NCBI GenBank assembly: GCA_007119305.1
Contig: SKPY01000502.1
Location: 1-5,894, forward strand
Origin: Nitriliruptorales bacterium
GTDB taxonomy: Bacteria; Actinomycetota; Nitriliruptoria; Euzebyales; Egibacteraceae
Direction: 5' to 3'
Length of the DNA: 5,894 nucleotides
In this document: positions 4,832-5,894 of the stretch, piece after piece
Layout: each line of letters begins with the position of its first letter
Position numbering within the stretch: the first letter of the stretch is position 1
Program-made: the position numbers and the translations under genes
The notes under the pieces: model-generated
The model's input: the letters and a program-made list of their open reading frames with translations, nothing else
Database searches by the model: none
What the model was told of the DNA's origin: nothing

Positions 4832-5894
4832 CCGCGCGCAGCAAGAAGGAGCGCATGGCGCTGCCCCGCACGCCCATGCCTGAACGCCCTGCCGACGAGC
4901 GCGTCCACGACTTCGGCGAAGTCAACAAGGGCTTCACCGAGCAGCTCGCCCTGCTGGAAGCCGAGCGCTGCCTGCGGTGCCCGCGCCCCCGCTGCGTCGA
5001 GGGCTGCCCGGTCGGGGTACGCATCGAGGAGTTCGTGGGACTGGTGGCGGAGGGCCGCTACGCGGAGGCGGCTGCCGTGGTCCACGCCGACAACGCGCTG
5101 CCCGGCGTGTGTGGACGGGTGTGCCCGCAGGAGTCGCAGTGCGAGCAGGTGTGCGTGCTGGCGAAGAAGGGCAAGCCGATCGCGGTCGGCCACCTCGAGC
5201 GCTTCGTCGCCGACTGGGCACGCGAGCACGAGGGACCCCTTCCCGCTGCATCCCCGACCAGCTCGGGATACCGCGTCGCGGTGGTCGGCTCAGGCCCGGC
5301 CGGGTTGACGTGCGCGGCCGACCTCGTCGGCCTCGGGCACGACGTCACGATCTTCGAGGCCCTCCACGAGCCCGGCGGGGTGCTCGTCTACGGCATCCCC
5401 GAGTTCCGGCTGCCGCGTGAGATCCTCGAGGCGGAGATCGCGCGCCTCGAGCACCTCGGGGTGCGCGTGGAGACGAACGCGCCGATCGGACTGGCGGAGA
5501 CGATCGACGACCTCCTCGAGGCGTTCGATGCGGTGTTCGTGGGCGTCGGCGCTGGGCTGCCGCGCTTCCTGAACATCCCCGGCGAGCACCTGATCGGCGT
5601 GTACTCGGCGAACGAGTTCCTGACCCGCGTGAACCTCATGCAGGCCTACCGGCCGGATGCCGAGACCCCCATCTTCGACCTGGTCGAGCGTGACGTCGTG
5701 GTCTTCGGTGGCGGCAACACCGCGCTCGACGCGGCCCGGACCGCAGTGCGCCTGGGCGCCGCAAGCGTCACGGTGGCCTACCGCCGCACGGAGAACGAGA
5801 TGCCCGCGCGGGTCGAAGAGGTGCGTCACGCCCGCGAAGAAGGCGTCAAGTTCACCTTCCTCACCGCTCCTCTCGAGCTCCTCGGCGACGACGA
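4828..5894 (+). CDS. nfnB: Nfn/Sud-type large subunit, GltD-like flavoprotein with two [4Fe-4S] clusters; cut by window edge
   Basis: 355 complete codons are visible of an expected 460-480. The N-terminal ferredoxin-like domain has CLRCPRPRCVEGC (Cys48, 51, 56, 60) and CGRVCPQESQCEQVC (Cys95, 99, 105, 109). In structurally studied Nfn one cluster has a Glu ligand, and the conserved Glu102 and Glu106 lie in this second motif. The FAD-binding motif is VAVVGSGPAGL (150-160), followed by GGVLVYGIPEFRLP. The NADP(H)-binding motif is VVVFGGGNTALDAART (290-305). The order is that of NfnB/SudA and the GltD small subunit; the preceding nfnA gene and absence of a gltB neighbour favour Nfn/Sud. The chosen start, ATG 4828, overlaps the nfnA stop as ATGA. 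ATG 4855 (Met10) has a better Shine-Dalgarno, AAGGAG, and is the main alternative. Likely reaction: ferredoxin- and NADH-coupled NADP+ reduction, or sulfide/polysulfide chemistry (Sud). Confidence 0.9.
   Translation, partial: MTARSKKERMALPRTPMPERPADERVHDFGEVNKGFTEQLALLEAERCLRCPRPRCVEGCPVGVRIEEFVGLVAEGRYAEAAAVVHADNALPGVCGRVCPQESQCEQVCVLAKKGKPIAVGHLERFVADWAREHEGPLPAASPTSSGYRVAVVGSGPAGLTCAADLVGLGHDVTIFEALHEPGGVLVYGIPEFRLPREILEAEIARLEHLGVRVETNAPIGLAETIDDLLEAFDAVFVGVGAGLPRFLNIPGEHLIGVYSANEFLTRVNLMQAYRPDAETPIFDLVERDVVVFGGGNTALDAARTAVRLGAASVTVAYRRTENEMPARVEEVRHAREEGVKFTFLTAPLELLGDD

Noticed and set aside
4828..5894. Glutamate synthase small subunit (GltD)
   Set aside because: Domain order is shared with GltD, but the immediately upstream, overlapping partner is an NfnA/SudB-type FAD/[2Fe-2S] subunit and no gltB-like gene is visible. 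The region right of the window is unseen, so this is disfavoured rather than excluded.
1..5894. CRISPR array, tRNA, rRNA, insertion sequence or phage elements
   Set aside because: No regularly spaced repeats, no clover-leaf or rRNA-like stretches, no transposase motifs or flanking terminal repeats were seen on either strand.

Overview
This 5.9 kb window is very GC-rich, has almost no non-coding DNA, and uses tight gene overlaps and a TTG start. This fits a high-GC actinobacterium (Actinomycetota). The SDR-SDR fusion and the TetR/ABC-2 arrangement point the same way. I cannot place it below phylum from sequence alone.

Left half (minus strand, read right to left from 3831). A TetR-family repressor gene (3184-3831) is followed by an ABC exporter ATPase (2246-3187, ATGA overlap) and its six-helix ABC-2 permease (1453-2256, 11-bp overlap). 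The three read as one translationally coupled, probably autoregulated exporter operon. After a 148-bp gap with GC-rich hairpins and an imperfect direct repeat comes a two-domain short-chain dehydrogenase/reductase. It starts at TTG 1304 and runs off the left edge, and it resembles mycobacterial AcrA1-type acyl-CoA reductases. Its N-terminal domain has Arg where the catalytic YxxxK lysine is expected.

Right half (plus strand). Two genes overlapping by ATGA encode an Nfn/Sud-type NAD(P)H:ferredoxin oxidoreductase pair. The small subunit carries FAD and [2Fe-2S] motifs (3995-4831). The large GltD-like subunit carries two [4Fe-4S] motifs and two dinucleotide-binding motifs (4828 to the right edge, incomplete).

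Between the halves is a 163-bp divergent intergenic region with the most informative non-coding signals. It holds two 18-bp palindromes centred 22 bp apart, one between the -35 and -10 of the tetR promoter and one over the tetR start codon. The spacing predicts a leaderless tetR mRNA. A -10-like element facing nfnA overlaps the tetR -10. The simplest reading is that the TetR protein represses itself and its exporter, and may also affect the flavoenzyme operon. I see no CRISPR, RNA gene, insertion sequence or clearly new multi-gene system. The novelty candidates are the regulatory layout, the Lys-to-Arg change, and the pairing of an electron-bifurcation-type enzyme with an exporter regulator.
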